The notes below the pieces were generated by a model, which was given only the letters and a program-made list of their open reading frames with translations, was not told the DNA's origin and did no database searches. A stretch of 64,000 bases of DNA, taken from positions 62,001 to 126,000 of the forward strand of contig JAPDOI010001516.1 in assembly GCA_029168955.1 (NCBI GenBank), written 5' to 3'. Both the position numbers and the translations under genes were made by a program. This DNA is from Aplectana chamaeleonis. Its lineage: Eukaryota > Nematoda > Chromadorea > Rhabditida > Cosmocercidae. This document shows, in pieces, positions 1 to 11,526 of this stretch. Within the stretch, counting starts at the first letter, position 1. Each line of letters opens with the position of its first letter.

Positions 1-2
1 GC

Positions 3-749
3 GAACGAGACACCATTCGGAGAACGGATCCTACGAACACCCGAATTCCCGAGCTCAACAAGGAGATCGCAGATGAGGTAAAGAAAGATCGACAACAGAC
101 TTGGAGATCTTTTGTGGAGGGCATAGACCATCGCACTAATTCCTCCAAGCTTTGGTCCACAATGAAAGCACTTGATGGCCGATCAGCGAAACCGAACCCC
201 CTCCAACTTCTGCACAAAGGCCAGCCGATCAGCAACAAGAAGGCGGCAAACCTCCTATGCAAGCAGTTCGACTCTCCATGTCCTCATAGAAGCCTAAAAT
301 CGTCCCGGAGGACCTACAGATGGATTAAAACTTTTCCAAGGAACGACGTTCCTATCATCACGGCCGCCCTCATCGACGCCTCTTGAAGAAATGCAAGCCT
401 TCTAGAGCTCTGGATACAAGTGGAGTGGCCCCTATTATGCTCAAACATACTGGACCAATTTTCCGCGAATGCGTCAGAGCGCTATTCAACAGGACCCTGT
501 CAACAGGACTGATACCAGCGTCATGGAAGGAAGCCAGATTTTCCCTCTGTTGAAGCCCGGAAAACCTCCCGAAGATCCGAGCAGCTACAGGCCCATTTCG
601 ATTATCTCATCCATGGCCCGTACTCTGGAGAGATCCATTCTGCCTACATTGAGACTCATCTGCACGTTCCCAGTTGGCAGAATGGTTTCCGAAGAGGTTT
701 CTCTACCACCTCCGCCCTGGTCGAACTCACTGGAATCATCACAGACGGA
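3..749 (+). pseudogene. LINE reverse transcriptase, N-terminal part, broken by frameshifts
   Basis: The first frame is open from position 3 to 386. Coding resemblance then passes to another frame at about 395-540 (reading through ...GVAPIMLKH..., typical of the region before the reverse transcriptase core), to a third at about 540-640 (LLKPGKPPEDPSSYRPIS, the usual entry to the fingers domain), and then to the frame used from 650 onward. At least three frameshifts are therefore needed to follow one ancestral protein. The residues before PGK and the SYRPIS block are standard for LINE reverse transcriptases. No intact start codon can be assigned because the 5' end is missing. Confidence 0.85.
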
Positions 750-1718
750 ATGAATGAGAAGAGACCACCAAGCCGCTCACTTATGGTGGCGTTGGATTTG
801 AAGAAGGCCTACGATACTGTCGTCACATCCATCCTCTGTCAGAAATTAGCAGAATCACCGCTACCAAGAGGCCTAACCCGCTGGATTGCAAGCTATCTAA
901 AGGGCAGAACAATTCACACAGAGTTCAAGGGACAAACGTCTAATGTGAGACTGGTGCGCTCCGGGGTGCCTCAAGGAGCAGTAATTTCGCCGCTACTTTT
1001 CTCGTTCTACATCGCCGACCTACCGAGACCCCCACCAGAAGTAAATCTCATTGGATACGCAGATGACCTCACACTGATCGCGTCGGACCCTGACGTTGCA
1101 ACTTGCGAGAAACATCTCAACGACTACCTACCAATATTAACAAAGGCCTTGGAAGACCATCATTTGCAACTGTCACTTCAAAAGACCACTGTTTCCCTGC
1201 TGACGACCCACACTGCTCAAGCGAAGTACGTGCCGAAAGTTTTCATTAACGGGGTGCAAATTTCGCACGAAAGAAACCCTACGATTCTTGGTTATCAGTT
1301 CGACACGATGATGACGGGACGTTTACACGCTGAGGCAGTTCGCAAGAAGACAGCAAAGCGAGCGAACCTCCTGAAAGCTCTGGCAGGAAGAAACTGGGGA
1401 CAAAATAAAGAACTACTAACTACTACCTATCGTGCCATCGGACAATCAGTGTTGTCTTACGCAGCCCCTGCATGGAGTCCGCTACTGGCCTCGTCACACT
1501 GGGATCGGCTACAAGCTTGTCAAAATGCAGCTCTGAGAACTGCGACGGGAAGCCTGGCAATTGCGAACACAACCCACCTCAGTAACGAATCTGGAATCAT
1601 GCCAGTGCAGGCTCATAATGAAATGCTGTCACTTCAATATCGAACAGTTGCGGCACTCGACCCTGAACACCCCTCCCACGACATGATGAGGAAGCCGGCG
1701 CCGCCACTGACAGATTAG
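750..1718 (+). pseudogene. LINE reverse transcriptase catalytic core (322-residue open segment)
   Basis: This is the longest open frame in the window. From the methionine at 750, motif A is LDLKKAYDTV with the catalytic Asp at residue 16, motif B is SGVPQG at residues 71-76, and motif C is YADD at residues 103-106. The thumb and connection region continues to a stop at 1716-1718. The methionine is internal: reading in the same frame continues upstream to about 650. No RNase H domain is visible between the thumb and the C-terminal segment. It would have copied the element's RNA at a nicked target; flanking frameshifts make it inactive as it stands. Confidence 0.93.
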
Positions 1719-1743
1719 GAGGCACGTCAGAACTGTCCCCCCA

Positions 1744-2109
1744 ATGACGGTAAGGCCAGGAAATGCTGAGAACATCCGCAAAGAGGTCCACAAGGAGTTT
1801 GTGAAGGATTTCTTGGGTAATATGAACTCTCCTTTACTAAATGGACCACCGCCGCAAATCGCGAAAGAAGAAGAGACTTTACCAAGATCAAGTCGAGCAG
1901 CGCTATCCCAGCTTCGGAGTGGTTACTACTCAAAGTCGCAGTGGTATCTTCATAAGATTGGAGCAGCAGATAATCCACTATGCCCGGAATGCAGTCTGGA
2001 GGAACACACAGTACCTCACATGTTCTCATGCGCTACAAAGCCAACGCATCTCACAATTGAAGATCTCTGGCTTAAACCCGTGGAAGCAGCCAAATTTCTG
2101 TCACTTTGA
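1744..2109 (+). pseudogene. LINE open-frame C-terminal segment with CCHHC zinc motif
   Basis: This frame follows the stop at 1716-1718 after a shift. It carries the downstream part of the same protein: an LRSG segment near residues 57-60, then C80-x2-C83-x4-H88-x3-H92-x3-C96, then a C-terminal segment with LTIEDLWLKP before the stop. This cysteine-histidine pattern followed by a DLW motif recurs at the C-terminus of Jockey/I-like LINE proteins and probably binds nucleic acid. It reads separately from the reverse transcriptase only because of decay. Confidence 0.85.
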
Positions 2110-2340
2110 TTCTATAAGATTGTAAAGAAAGAAAAAAGAAAAAAAAATAAAAACAAAACAAAAAAAAAAGATATATAAAAAAATAGAATAAAAAAAAAAA
2201 GAGGGCCAAAGAAAGCTCCATCAGGGATCCTCCAAAGAAGGGGATCCCAGCCACCGCTTCGATGATTCGTCTACATGCCGGAAATTGGAACCAGGATCCG
2301 TGTCTATGGTGGAGGATGGGCAACAACAACAACAACAATA

Positions 2341-3290
2341 GGCCACGCCTTTTTTCCTTCGCTCTGAGGAGCGATGCCGCGAATTTCGCAGCGACGCCAC
2401 TCTGAAAGGCTCTTTAAATGTACTCGACAGGACATTTAGCGAAGATCGATCTGAATGCGCTGCACCCTCACTTCTGCCTCACTGTCTCGTGCGCTCTAAC
2501 CACCACTCAATCAGCGGCAGCCATCTGTCGCTGATTTTCGCAATCAGCGACACCTTCAAATTCGAGATAAAGATGAATTTGAGTTGGAGCTGACTTGCTC
2601 ATTAAGAGTCAAGATTTTACCTAGGGCATCTCCATGCATCAAACAAATTTCAAGCTATTAGATAGATGTTGCTCAAATGCAATTCAAATCAACGATTTAA
2701 GTTGCATATTAAGCCAGATTACTACCGCCCCAGCTCATTGCGCTGATAGGTGTGGTTTGGTCATACAAGTTACCCTTCCACGTTCCAAGCCCGCATGAAG
2801 GGATTGTGGCCCATTCTTGTTGAATAGACTTATTCGTGCTCCTTTGAAATTTGCTTGCAGCATAGGGAATCAGATCTACTGCATTCAGTGAACAATGTGC
2901 AAATTGAATGTACAGCCATCAACGAGACAATGGTTCTGGCCCAGTTAATGAAAAATTACGACGCTTCGAGAAGAAAGGAAAAAGAAATGAAAAAGGAACT
3001 GAGAATAAGGATTACGGGCACCTCACGTGTGCTTTGCACCCAGATGCGTTTCGAGAGGCGTGGATCTAATTGTAGGTGCTGCTACCGCATAACAACTATG
3101 TATGTTTACGCCTGAAGTGTTGCCCGCGCCCCTCCGACAAAAAGACTCGACAGCCCGCCGACCCTCCGCGGATAGTCAAAAAAAATCTCTCTCTCCGCGC
3201 GAAGTAGGTCGCTGGGCCACGCCCACGAAATTGGGGCCGTGCGAAGTCGGCTAGCCCGACTTGGCCGGCGAGAAGTGGGCGGTTTCTATC
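2341..3290. other. No recognisable gene
   Basis: Only short open frames are present. An 86-residue frame at 2855-3115 is rich in charged residues but has no motif or splice context I recognise. A GC-rich stretch with CTCTCTCTC lies near 3190-3200. I see no repeat structure here that matches elsewhere in the window. Confidence 0.6.
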
Positions 3291-3294
3291 TAAG

Positions 3295-3385
3295 CAGCAC
3301 AGTTACCATCGTGTTGCGTGATGTAACAGCCGTAGTCTGCAAATTAGGACCGGAGTTAGGCTCCGAGAATTGCATTACGTTCACC
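3295..3385. repeat. Dispersed repeat, copy 1 (related to 30061-30180 and 63650-63845)
   Basis: The stretch from ATCGTGTTGCG through GTAGTCTGCAAATTAGGACC to CTCCGAGAA aligns with 63764-63830 in the same orientation and with 30061-30150 in the opposite one. The copies are diverged, so this is an old dispersed repeat. No coding capacity is evident. Confidence 0.6.
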
Positions 3386-3455
3386 GAGTTTGCGCTAACG
3401 CACAATACTGAGCGCAAAGTAACAGTGCGGTTCGCGCCAACGGTAGGTATAATCA
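3384..3455. repeat. Short dispersed repeat (GCGCTAACGCACAAT type)
   Basis: The stretch GAGTTTGCGCTAACGCACAA, followed by GCGCAAAGTAACAGTGC, resembles the reverse complement of 26222-26275 and parts of 32940-32985 and 42178-42265. The shared block is about 50 bases. It also translates similarly in each copy (EFA-THN-ERKVTV), which I take as DNA similarity, not evidence of a protein. Confidence 0.5.
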
Positions 3456-3783
3456 CATTGCCGCAATTTCATATTTTGTGTCGTATTTCATAAATGTTGC
3501 ATTAGTTTAGGCCTCCTATATGTTTGCATTGAATCCCTAAGCCGGTGAAAGGAATATCGAACTACCATAAGCATACCTAGAAATGACATGATAGGGGAAT
3601 ATTGCGCGCTAATAAAACGGCGAGTATGGAAGGGATGGGAGCCGCGTAAAATTATTTCTCCACCGCTGAGTTAAATGCACCACTTGAAGTAGCTCGTTTG
3701 GCTTGAGGAATGAATAGAATTGTTGGCTGAACGGATAATATGACATCTTGAAACGACACTTAGACGATTTCAGGATAGGTTTA

Positions 3784-3857
3784 CGATGGCCCATTGTTGA
3801 TTCACTGCTTGTCGCTTGGATTCCGGCGACAAGCAGTGGATGAACAATGGGCCATCG
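3784..3857. repeat. Short near-perfect hairpin, about 32-base arms
   Basis: Left arm CGATGGCCCATTGTT... pairs with right arm ...AACAATGGGCCATCG; only about two positions mismatch across 32, with a loop of about ten bases. The 74-base size is within the range of a microRNA-precursor-like hairpin, although near-perfect pairing more often means a small foldback repeat. Confidence 0.75.
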
Positions 3858-4486
3858 TTTTTTTAGTGTTTTTTAGAATCCAAGCGTTTACACTTATTCT
3901 CGGAGCGAAATCTGCTTGGTGACATCGCGTGCGCGTGAGCTCTCACGCTGTTCTCCCCGTCTCCACCTCAGTTTCTCACTGTCTCTTCTCTTTAGACACG
4001 TACGCGAAAGAATCAGTCAAATTCTGCTACGAGATCGTTGGTGCCGTGGAAATGCATCACAAAACCATAGACCAGCTTTTAGAAACAGTCTTCGCACTCT
4101 AGTATGACCCAAAAATGGGATTGTTTGGACGTAAGGTAACCAATAGTGAAGAAACAGCGAAGAAAAACGTTCAGAATAAGCTAAAATGATGGCTTGTAAC
4201 GTTCAGGGCGTGGAAGAGAATCATGGGCCCTGCTGATTTCCGCAAGCGCGCGCTAATCGCGAATTCTGCGCTAATCGATAATCTGGATGCGGCAGATTTG
4301 CTTGGCGATTCGCCATCGAAACGTGTGCGGCGCCACAAACTCGTACGAATGAGGGGCGCACCGGGATAACTTTCAAAGCCATTTTCATTGATTGCTAGCC
4401 CGTTTTCGTTGCTTTCTTCGACCCTATCCTCTCCAGCATCTGCCAACTTAGTGCTTCAGACTGAGACCTCGACAACGAGATTAAAC
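3858..4486. other. No recognisable gene; short unsupported frames only
   Basis: Frames of 63 residues (plus, 3916) and 91 residues (minus, 4446-4171) are present. Neither has a recognisable motif, signal peptide or plausible splice sites. Confidence 0.5.
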
Positions 4487-4506
4487 GTGGACACTGCCTT
4501 TAAAAA
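4487..4506. repeat. Solo right end of a TTAAAGGCAGTG-type element
   Basis: GTGGACACTGCCTTTAAA matches the inner-to-outer right terminus of the TTAA-flanked family seen complete at 10733, 39726 and elsewhere. I could not find the matching left end upstream, so this is a remnant. Confidence 0.5.
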
Positions 4507-4651
4507 TCTGTCTCACAGATCTGTTCCGTCATCGAGGACTGGTACTTGAGAAAACTTCAATAGTAAAGCAGAGGTGGATGTTTATGAGTCCAACTGAAGA
4601 GAAACCAGAACCTAATGAATTCATGAAAGAGGATACTCTGAGACTTTTGAC

Positions 4652-4858
4652 CGAGAAATAGCCGGAAAGTGCCTTCTTGCCGCGTAATAGCCGCGAAATA
4701 GCCGCGAAATAGCCGCGAAATAGCCGCAGAATAATGCTCGCCTCAAAATAGCCGCGAAATGGGCGAGAAATAGCCGCTAAATAATGCTCGCCGCAAAATA
4801 GCCGCCAAATAATGCTAGCCGCGAAGTAGCCGCAAATTAGCCGAGAAATAATGCTCTC
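4652..4858. repeat. Tandem array of a roughly 10-base AATAGCCGCG-like unit
   Basis: GAAATAGCCG and close variants (AAATAGCCGC, AATAATGCTCGC) recur about fifteen times in 200 bases. The array creates a spurious 172-residue minus-strand frame (5047-4529). The same GAAATAGCCG word reappears in the hairpin at 5067-5120. Confidence 0.8.
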
Positions 4859-5066
4859 CATGTAGATGTACGGCGCATTCCAGAGGCATGATTTAGATTT
4901 CAGCTTCTCCGTCGGTCGAATTACCCAAGTTTGAGGTACTTGGACCTCGTTCAGCCTCTGGAGGTCCCGCCCAACTGCTGGTGACCCCAGATGGTGACTC
5001 GGTGAGCCGGCGACGGTTCCGTCTTGGCTAATTCTGCTTACTTCCAAATATTTCTCGGTTATATCT

Positions 5067-5120
5067 CGGCTATTTCTTGGCTACTTCTAGTCCGCTCCGT
5101 GAGAAGCCAAGAAATAGCCG
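5067..5120. repeat. Short hairpin built from the array word
   Basis: CGGCTATTTCTTGGCTACTT pairs with GAAGCCAAGAAATAGCCG across a loop of about fifteen bases. It is probably derived from the neighbouring array at 4652-4858. Confidence 0.7.
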
Positions 5121-5317
5121 GGAAAAAGCTAACCAGCAGCCGCTGCGGAGCCTAGTGAGCTATTTCGCTGCCAAAACTCAGAGTATGAGGCTTGGCACAT
5201 GCTTTGCTGTTGAATGCAGACTTTTCTTTAATTTGATGAGGGAAAAAATTAAATTCAAATCATAGTTGAAGAAGAAATCTTTACTTATGCTGATGTTATC
5301 AACATTGCGAACGCTCC

Positions 5318-5445
5318 CAGACATTTTCTCCTCATAGCGGACATTTTCTCTCCCCCCGCGGACATTTTCTCCCCTCTCGTGGTCATTTTCTTTATACGCA
5401 ACACTCGGATATTCTCTCTCTACCAGCTCGGACATTATCTCACGT
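5318..5445. repeat. Short tandem repeat, unit about 20-25 bases (GCGGACATTTTCTC)
   Basis: The core GGACATTTTCTC recurs about six times with decay (for example GACATTTTCTCC, GGTCATTTTCTT, GGACATTATCTC). The array has no coding meaning that I can see. Confidence 0.75.
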
Positions 5446-5449
5446 AATT

Positions 5450-6900
5450 TAGAGGCAGGATGCGCTCCTGTTCGCTTGACACAGCAGGGTTCGACTCTCT
5501 CCCAGAGTCAATCAGACCTACTAATCCTGCGGAGTCCTCGAAGTGGTACTGGGTTCAAGTAGGGAGATAAAGGATCTGACTGGGAAGTCGGCTGAACCCC
5601 ACATACCACTGTATAGGCACGCAAAGCATCCAAGTTTCTATGGCGTAGACGTCGAAAGCGCTGCGTATTCTAGTAGGGATTAAAGGCTTCGTATACGATG
5701 AAAACCATACTTGGGTTTTTGACGTTTTCGTGTTGTTATGCCCCTATAGTGACTGTAGGTTGGAAAAAGCCCCCTCAAAAACGTCAACTTTTCAAGAAAA
5801 ACTCATTTTAAAAAAGCTCAAAACAAATGTAAAGTTCCCGCCGACATCTACTTAGGATAGTTGCGCGAAGAACGCAAGGAAAAGTTTTACGATTCGTTCC
5901 TTGGCGCAGCGCTGGATTCGCCGAGGACGCCATTCAGACGAGCGATCATTTTTCTCGAACTAAATGAAAAAGGGTCACTAACCTGCTGCGTTCATTGCTG
6001 TCAAGTGCTTTCGATCAACGTCGAACGTGAAATCGAGTGGCGTGGGCATTGCGCCCTACGACGCGTCGACGCACGATCGTCGGCAGCGACCACGGAGTTT
6101 TGTTCCTTGTAACAACGGATCGACCCCAAGGCTGGCCCCCTAAACCCAGGAAGCCCTTTAGAGGTGAGCGAATCTCCATTCCGAGGCGATTTTCAAACTC
6201 CACACTTCCTGAGTGACATTTTTATGACCCACTAGTCCGACTGAACGCAAAAGCTGGAATTCGGTTTTCATCGTGCACGATGCCTTTAGGGAAGCCGAGT
6301 CTTCACCTTTATCTTATAATGGCTACCCTTACCCAGAGGTTTACCGTTGATGATACCCCCAAAATGTATGCCATACAGTAATGACGCGAAAGCTCAACTT
6401 TTATTGTATAATAACAATAATGAGCCTTAATGTTGCTTAGCGCACGCTATTCGTACCCTGATTGGCCCGGCGTTATGGTATGGATACTTCCTGCTCGTGG
6501 TCAGAAACTGAGGATATTCTATTGTCACCGCTTTGATTGAACGGGGTAAAGTTCCCCAACTGTGTCATTCACGTAGATCCTAAGTTCGTGTTTTCCCTCA
6601 TTCCAGCGCAGGATGATACAGAATTTGAACCAGATGAAGTGCAATGAAATTGATGATGGGGCGGAGATGTATGTCGTTGTTGAGATTGTCATAGGGTTAC
6701 GAGCGAACACAATTATACTCACACGGCACACCCACGCGGTACACGCGTTTCTCCAGGGCATTGTGGAGTAGTACAGAATGAAACCCAGCAATTATCTCGA
6801 AATTATTGTCAAAATGTGTGCACTAGGGAAGGGCAAGTCTATCTCTGACTGAATCTACGTTTTCATTGCTCATAATGCTTTGCTGCTCAGACGAAAATGA
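5450..6900. other. No recognisable gene
   Basis: Only frames under 90 residues. Minor structure: GTTTTTGACGTTTT at 5716 and AAAAACGTCAA near 5778 form a weak inverted pair. A tRNA B-box-like GGTTCGACTC near 5491 has no matching cloverleaf around it. Confidence 0.55.
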
Positions 6901-7090
6901 GGACTGACCGCGCGCAACAATAGGCCCGACTTCGGGATCGGCGACGTTCCGACCGCACCATTGCGCGCGTTCCGACCGGTAGTTAGCGCGGTCGGACCGG
7001 AATTGGCAACGTTCCGACCGCACCATTGCGCGCGTTCCAACCGGTATACCGGCACGGTCAATACGGAGGTGTGCGCGTTCCAAACGCAAC
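6901..7090. repeat. GC-rich array of a GACCGCGCGCAA-like word
   Basis: GACTGACCGCGCGCAA, GTTCCGACCGCACCATTGCG (twice) and GCGCGCGTTCC words recur in both orientations. The same words appear at 12780-13015 (mainly the reverse orientation) and 42790-43010. This could be the subterminal array of an element, but I could not establish terminal repeats or a target duplication. The array accounts for a 129-residue minus-strand frame here. Confidence 0.6.
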
Positions 7091-8490
7091 TCTGCATCAC
7101 GGCACTTTGCGCTTGGACCGCGGGCAAGTATGAAACCACGGGCCCTGCCCAGTGTGCGGCGCTTAGAACAGCGCAATACGCTAGCAGGGAACCCTCCAGT
7201 TGTGACGCCCACTACTGTCTGTTATACTCTCTAACAGCCTGCAGTGGAGATCTTCATTTGGGCATACCCTGCTGGCGTGTTGCAGAAGGTAATGCAACGT
7301 TCAGACTTACAAATTTATTGATAACGTAATCACTTGATAATACATGAGCAAATACTGGAGCGATAATAGTACAACAAATCCATCCTCACACAGGAACAGC
7401 TACATACAGAATTATGCAAAAGCTGTTGCAGTGAATTCACGACTTCATATTTTTAGAAATATGACTGAAACTTTCAAAAATTACCTTTGAGAAAGATGAA
7501 GTACATATTTCTTAGCTATCTAAAAAAGGTTGCGCTCAAACAGCGAATGTTATTTCCCAAATACTCAAATCAACCCTCTGATTCATATAGTCGAACATCA
7601 GAAAACTATATTTTCATCTGATATCAAATACAGTCCACCACAAATGGGAAAAGGCGGCGATATTATCGGTTGCTCTGTCACAGGCCTACGTGCGCCGCGC
7701 GCGACGCCAGATAGCACTGCCCGATGTCGGAAGGCAAAATAGCTGAGAAAGGGGCTTAAAGGCACAGTCTTAGCTCAGGAGCGAAATCCAAGATTTCCAC
7801 GTGAATGGGAAGTAGACCCACCCCATAACCTGGCTAGTGTGAGCTCTGGATTCCTCCAAGATTCTTTGTCGCGGGATATAATATGGATCCTAGTGTGTTG
7901 ATCGCAATCGCACCACCGCCTTTTCCCGAACTGTATTTTCATGTTATGACCTTGAAAGGACTTTTCGTATTTTTAATAGGTTCTGACCTCAAATATTGTC
8001 AACCATGCTTTGAAAAAATCTGGCAAATACATTGTATAATATAAACTGAAAATTAACAACGGAGCAGTACTTTTCAGAGGTATTGGAACCAAGGTACTGC
8101 ACGAAGTGTGGGCCGGCCAGTTTTGCTCAGATCCCCCAGAAACGTTAGTAGGTCAATTTGTGACCGTTTTCTCCCACCCCCACCAAGAGCTGATGTGTTC
8201 AAGCAGTTTATCCAGCAGGTTTACATACCCCTAACTTTTCACAGCAGTAAAATTTCTCTTGTCGTATTTAAATGGTGAGTATAAAAATGTCAAATGGTAA
8301 AAAACCGAAATTGACAACTCAAAGCCGGTGCTTTGCCACTAAATTAGGATGTTTGAGAAGAAGAGAGGCCAGAACTGCGCTTATTGCATTTACGTAGAGA
8401 GAAGCTGAAAAGGCAAAACTATATGTAACTGGTAACAGCTTGTGCTGTGTAATAAAATGAGAATTTTGAGGGAGGGTTGGATCGCGCCGG
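7091..8490. other. No recognisable gene; one solo TTAAAGGCA element end
   Basis: At about 7756 the sequence TTAAAGGCACAGTCTTAGC has the form of a left terminus of the TTAAAGGCA group, most like the ends of the element at 55820-56142, but no right end follows. The remainder is AT-rich with only short frames. Confidence 0.45.
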
Positions 8491-8504
8491 AAGTCCATAT
8501 TTTT

Positions 8505-9355
8505 TACGAGTCACGAGAGTGGGGTATTTGAGTCCAGCGTAGTTGATTTACTCGGTATACTCACTTTCAACGTCCAACATGGATGCTGAACACCGCCACA
8601 GTATGAGGCCGCACACTTTTCTCAGGCGTGGTCCCGCCGAAAAGGGGCCTTTTTGAAACTTAGGTGTCACGAGAGTGGGATATTTGAGTCCAGCGTGGTC
8701 ACTTTACTTACAGGACTTGTTTTGACCATCTCAGATGAACGCCGAAGACCGCTACATAAATAGCGGGAGACGATGCAAAATCGGCGAAGTCCTAAAAAAA
8801 GTGGGGTTTTTGGAACATTGTAAAAGTTAAGTGCTGAACGAGTAATTTGGAAAAAATCCTGGCTTTAAGAAACTAGATTTTATATTCTATCGTTTGAAAC
8901 TCTCCTCACCCCTGGAAAAAGCCTTTGCAGAAAATTTAATAGGTGTGGGTTCTTCTATAAAATGCACTGAGGTCACACAGCTGGGCCCACACATAAGTAC
9001 TGAGAAAACGCGGAAAATGTTGCAGAACTCACACCAGGAAAATTTTCTTCAAAGGCCTTCTCCGGGGATGCGGGTGGTTTTAAACGGTAGGGTTGAGAGC
9101 GTGGTTTCTTAAAGCTAGGATTTTTCTAAATAACTCGTTTAGCATTTAAGTTACTGTAGTTTTAAAACCGAATTTATGTTCGTGGACTTGGCCGATTTTC
9201 GGCGTTACTCCGAGATGATGAAAGTTTGTAAACAGGGTAAATCGATCACACCTGAGAAAGGCATACTGTAGGAGTCTTCAGCGTTCATCTGAGATGGTGA
9301 AAGTGAGTATTAGGGTGAGTCGACCCCGCTCAACTCGAATATCAGCTTTCGCGAC
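8505..9355. repeat. Large foldback element, arms about 420 bases
   Basis: The left half from ACGAGTCACGAGAGTGGGGT and the right half ending near TTTCGCGACTCATGG are reverse complements with substitutions and gaps; clear matches include AGATGAACGCCGAAGA against its partner TCTTCAGCGTTCATCT, and a CCTGGCTTTAAGAAA block. Within the left arm the block GTCACGAGAGTGGGRTATTT occurs twice (8509 and 8668). The small plus frame at 8894 lies at the centre and is a by-product. Confidence 0.75.
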
Positions 9356-9815
9356 TCATGGAAATTATTTGCAGAAATAATTCAACATTTAGTCGTCAAA
9401 CTGCTTTGGACTTTTTACATGCTGGATTCATATATCTTGAATATTATTCTGGGAAGACCTTAACTTCACCCTAAACTTCCTATTTGAACTCCGTGACTCG
9501 TTGATCAGTTAAATCAGCCTTCTAGTTGAATCGTAATCTATATTTGAAATCTACGTTATAAACTGCTCCTGACGGTTTTTACTCACAAACACGTTGGTTC
9601 AATTGGTCTTCGTCAAAAGCCCAGATCCCCGCTTCCACCCCTCCGGAGCTCAGACCCCACCCCTGGGGGGGGGGCCCACACCCGCGCCGAACCCTGATTG
9701 GAACGCAGGCCTCCATTTTCGGAGAGAAGAAAGAAGTCGAAGCTAAGGTATGCTTTAGGAAGAGATGCATTACAGCAAAGAATGAAACGAAGCGAAGAGC
9801 GTATTCCATAATCCT
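9356..9815. other. No recognisable gene
   Basis: AT-rich to about 9600, then GC-rich with a run of nine or more G at about 9665. A 79-residue minus frame (9818-9579) has no recognisable feature. Confidence 0.5.
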
Positions 9816-9819
9816 CACC

Positions 9820-10190
9820 TCAAGCCCGGCACGCGCGGGACGTGCGATGGACTATGAAACCTATCTCTGCGCGGCACACGCATTCAGCCTATCCAGCAGC
9901 TACCATGACGGCGCCGCCCAAACCGCTAAGGCGGTTTCACTGTCTGAATCAATTCCCGCTTGTCAGTTCAAGCTCACTCCAACATAAATAATTCCGGGAT
10001 TATCCTACTCTGTACATTCAAGCTAGGAAATACAATGCATGTCACGGCTGAAGCCCAATTTAATTCCGCGCACCGCCATAGCTGTGCCGCCGGAAATTTT
10101 AAGTAACTTCCCACGAGGGAAGGAGGTTCCTAGTCCAACGCTCACCCCGCGCGTGCTGTGCCTGCGGTGAGAGCTATGAAAGACGCGAAA
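9820..10190. repeat. Dispersed repeat, copy 1 of 2 (other copy 21340-21740)
   Basis: Blocks such as CGGCACGCGCGGGACGTGCG, GTGGACTAYGAAAC-like text, GGCGGCGCCGCCCAA-like text and TAATTC-GG-ATTATCCTAC-like text occur in the same order and orientation in both copies, with considerable divergence. In both places a TTAAAGGCAGCATACACGC-type element lies close by, downstream of this copy and upstream of the other. Confidence 0.6.
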
Positions 10191-10284
10191 CTGACTTTAC
10201 AATATGAAATGATGGTAGGACGATTTCAGCGATTCATTCCGAGCTAAATAAGAACAATACATTGCACCACCACAATATTTAAGA

Positions 10285-10727
10285 TTAAGAACAGCATACA
10301 CGCTCGCAAACCATTCGGATTTCTACGAGAGAATCAGCTCGATTTAACTAAATGCAGCATGTCTACAAGCCGATTAATTCGCATCCATTTTCAAGAAAAC
10401 CGCTCTACTCCGGCTAGCTTTTGGAATGAAGCGTTTTGCCGGTAAGCAGACAGCAGACTATATTCTAGTCAGTGGGGCTGTTTCTCTCGTAGGCTCCCAT
10501 TTGACAGTGCTATCATTCTAAATTGTCACATGTTTTCTCAGGTTTCACTTCTCATTCTGTTACTCGTAGAGATGGGAAAACGCAGGCCTTTGAGACAGAA
10601 AGTCTGAAATGTTGTCATCCTCGATGGTTTTCAGTGCTTCAAACTTCGATGACAACATGATAGGGACAATGCGGGCCCAATTATGCTGTTATCTCGACTG
10701 TTTACAAGCGTGTATGCTGTCTTCAAG
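10285..10727. mobile_element. Non-autonomous inverted-repeat element, GCATACACGCTCG type (diverged)
   Basis: The left end AACAGCATACACGCTCGCAA and right end GTTTACAAGCGTGTATGCTG are inverted and match the termini of the foldbacks at 20846, 25014 and 60547. The interior differs from theirs. The right end stops a few bases before the next TTAA element. Confidence 0.6.
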
Positions 10728-10732
10728 AGGAA

Positions 10733-11526
10733 TTAAAGGCAGTGTCCACGATAAAAACCTTGTGTGTAATTTTTTGGTGGAGATCGGCAGCTGCGGGGCC
10801 TAGCGCAACCCTAACGTTGAAAAAACTAAGAAAAATGAGCTTGGAACGGTCCCCTAGGGGTATGGCATACTTTTGCGATACACGGTCGCGTCGCACTGCA
10901 CAGCGACAGCGACCGCCTCCCGCCCTTTAAATCTGTCACTGTCGCAGTGCACTGCACAGCGACAGCGACAGTGGTAGCGGCACGCTATGGCACATTTGCA
11001 GTATGTAAGCCCTCCGCGACACGTCGCTGTCACCCACCCTCGACATCTGTTCCTACGACGACCGTTGCGGTTGCTTCGATGCGGGTCCCGCCGCGATTTG
11101 TGTTAGATTGCATGCCTGTCGCTCATTACAGTGACAAAGTATACCATACCCCCTACGGTCCCAAAGTTGGACACCCGTCAGCTCGTCACACCCAGATGCA
11201 CTTTCCAGGCCCACCGACGTAAACAAATGATTGTTCGAGATTGTGAGATGAGCGATGGTTTCCGATTAATAGCCCTGTTCTTCCCTTTATTTCCAACTTC
11301 TCTCTTTACTCAGGTCAGCTCGCATACATCGGTTGCAAAAGACGGAAGTTACAAGCCTCGGACAACTCGTCCTTCATGCTTCCTAAGCTCAATTTTTGAG
11401 GGACCATAACTCCGTTCCTAGAAGGTCTTGTACGATTTCAAAAACATCATTGGAATCAGCATGGGACCGTCTCAAAGATAGGCAAGGAAGCAGGAAAACG
11501 ATTCTTATCGTGAACACTGCCTTTAA
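10733..11526. mobile_element. TTAA-flanked MITE, AGGCAGTGTYCACGATAAA termini
   Basis: The left side reads TTAA-AGGCAGTGTCCACGAT, the right side ATCGTGAACACTGCCT-TTAA. Both outer edges carry TTAA, the duplication made by piggyBac-type transposases; assignment to that superfamily is inference. An inner inverted repeat (about 10845-11165, containing repeated CACAGCGACAGCGAC words) suggests a secondary foldback insertion. The right third is the reverse complement of the element at 55820-56142. No transposase is encoded. Confidence 0.75.

Larger units (their letters stand above)
1..2340 (+). mobile_element. Non-LTR retrotransposon (LINE), 5' end outside the window, degenerate
   Basis: The element enters from the left edge, so any endonuclease part lies outside. 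It contains a reverse transcriptase frame, a C-terminal zinc-knuckle-like segment, an A-rich 3' region from about 2127 to 2202 and a terminal run of six CAA units at 2321-2338, which is a usual LINE tail. The YADD reverse transcriptase together with the C-terminal C-x2-C-x4-H-x3-H-x3-C motif fits the Jockey/I/ingi-like group; I cannot settle the clade by eye. The frame is broken several times, so this is a dead copy. Confidence 0.93.

Noticed and set aside
4529..5047. 172-residue minus-strand open frame
   Set aside because: Its middle is the translation of the 10-base tandem array (repeated RGYFAA-like words); it has no start context, motif or splice support.
5450..5560. Possible tRNA gene (B-box-like GGTTCGACTC)
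   Set aside because: No acceptor or anticodon stem can be drawn around it, and no A box stands at the right distance.
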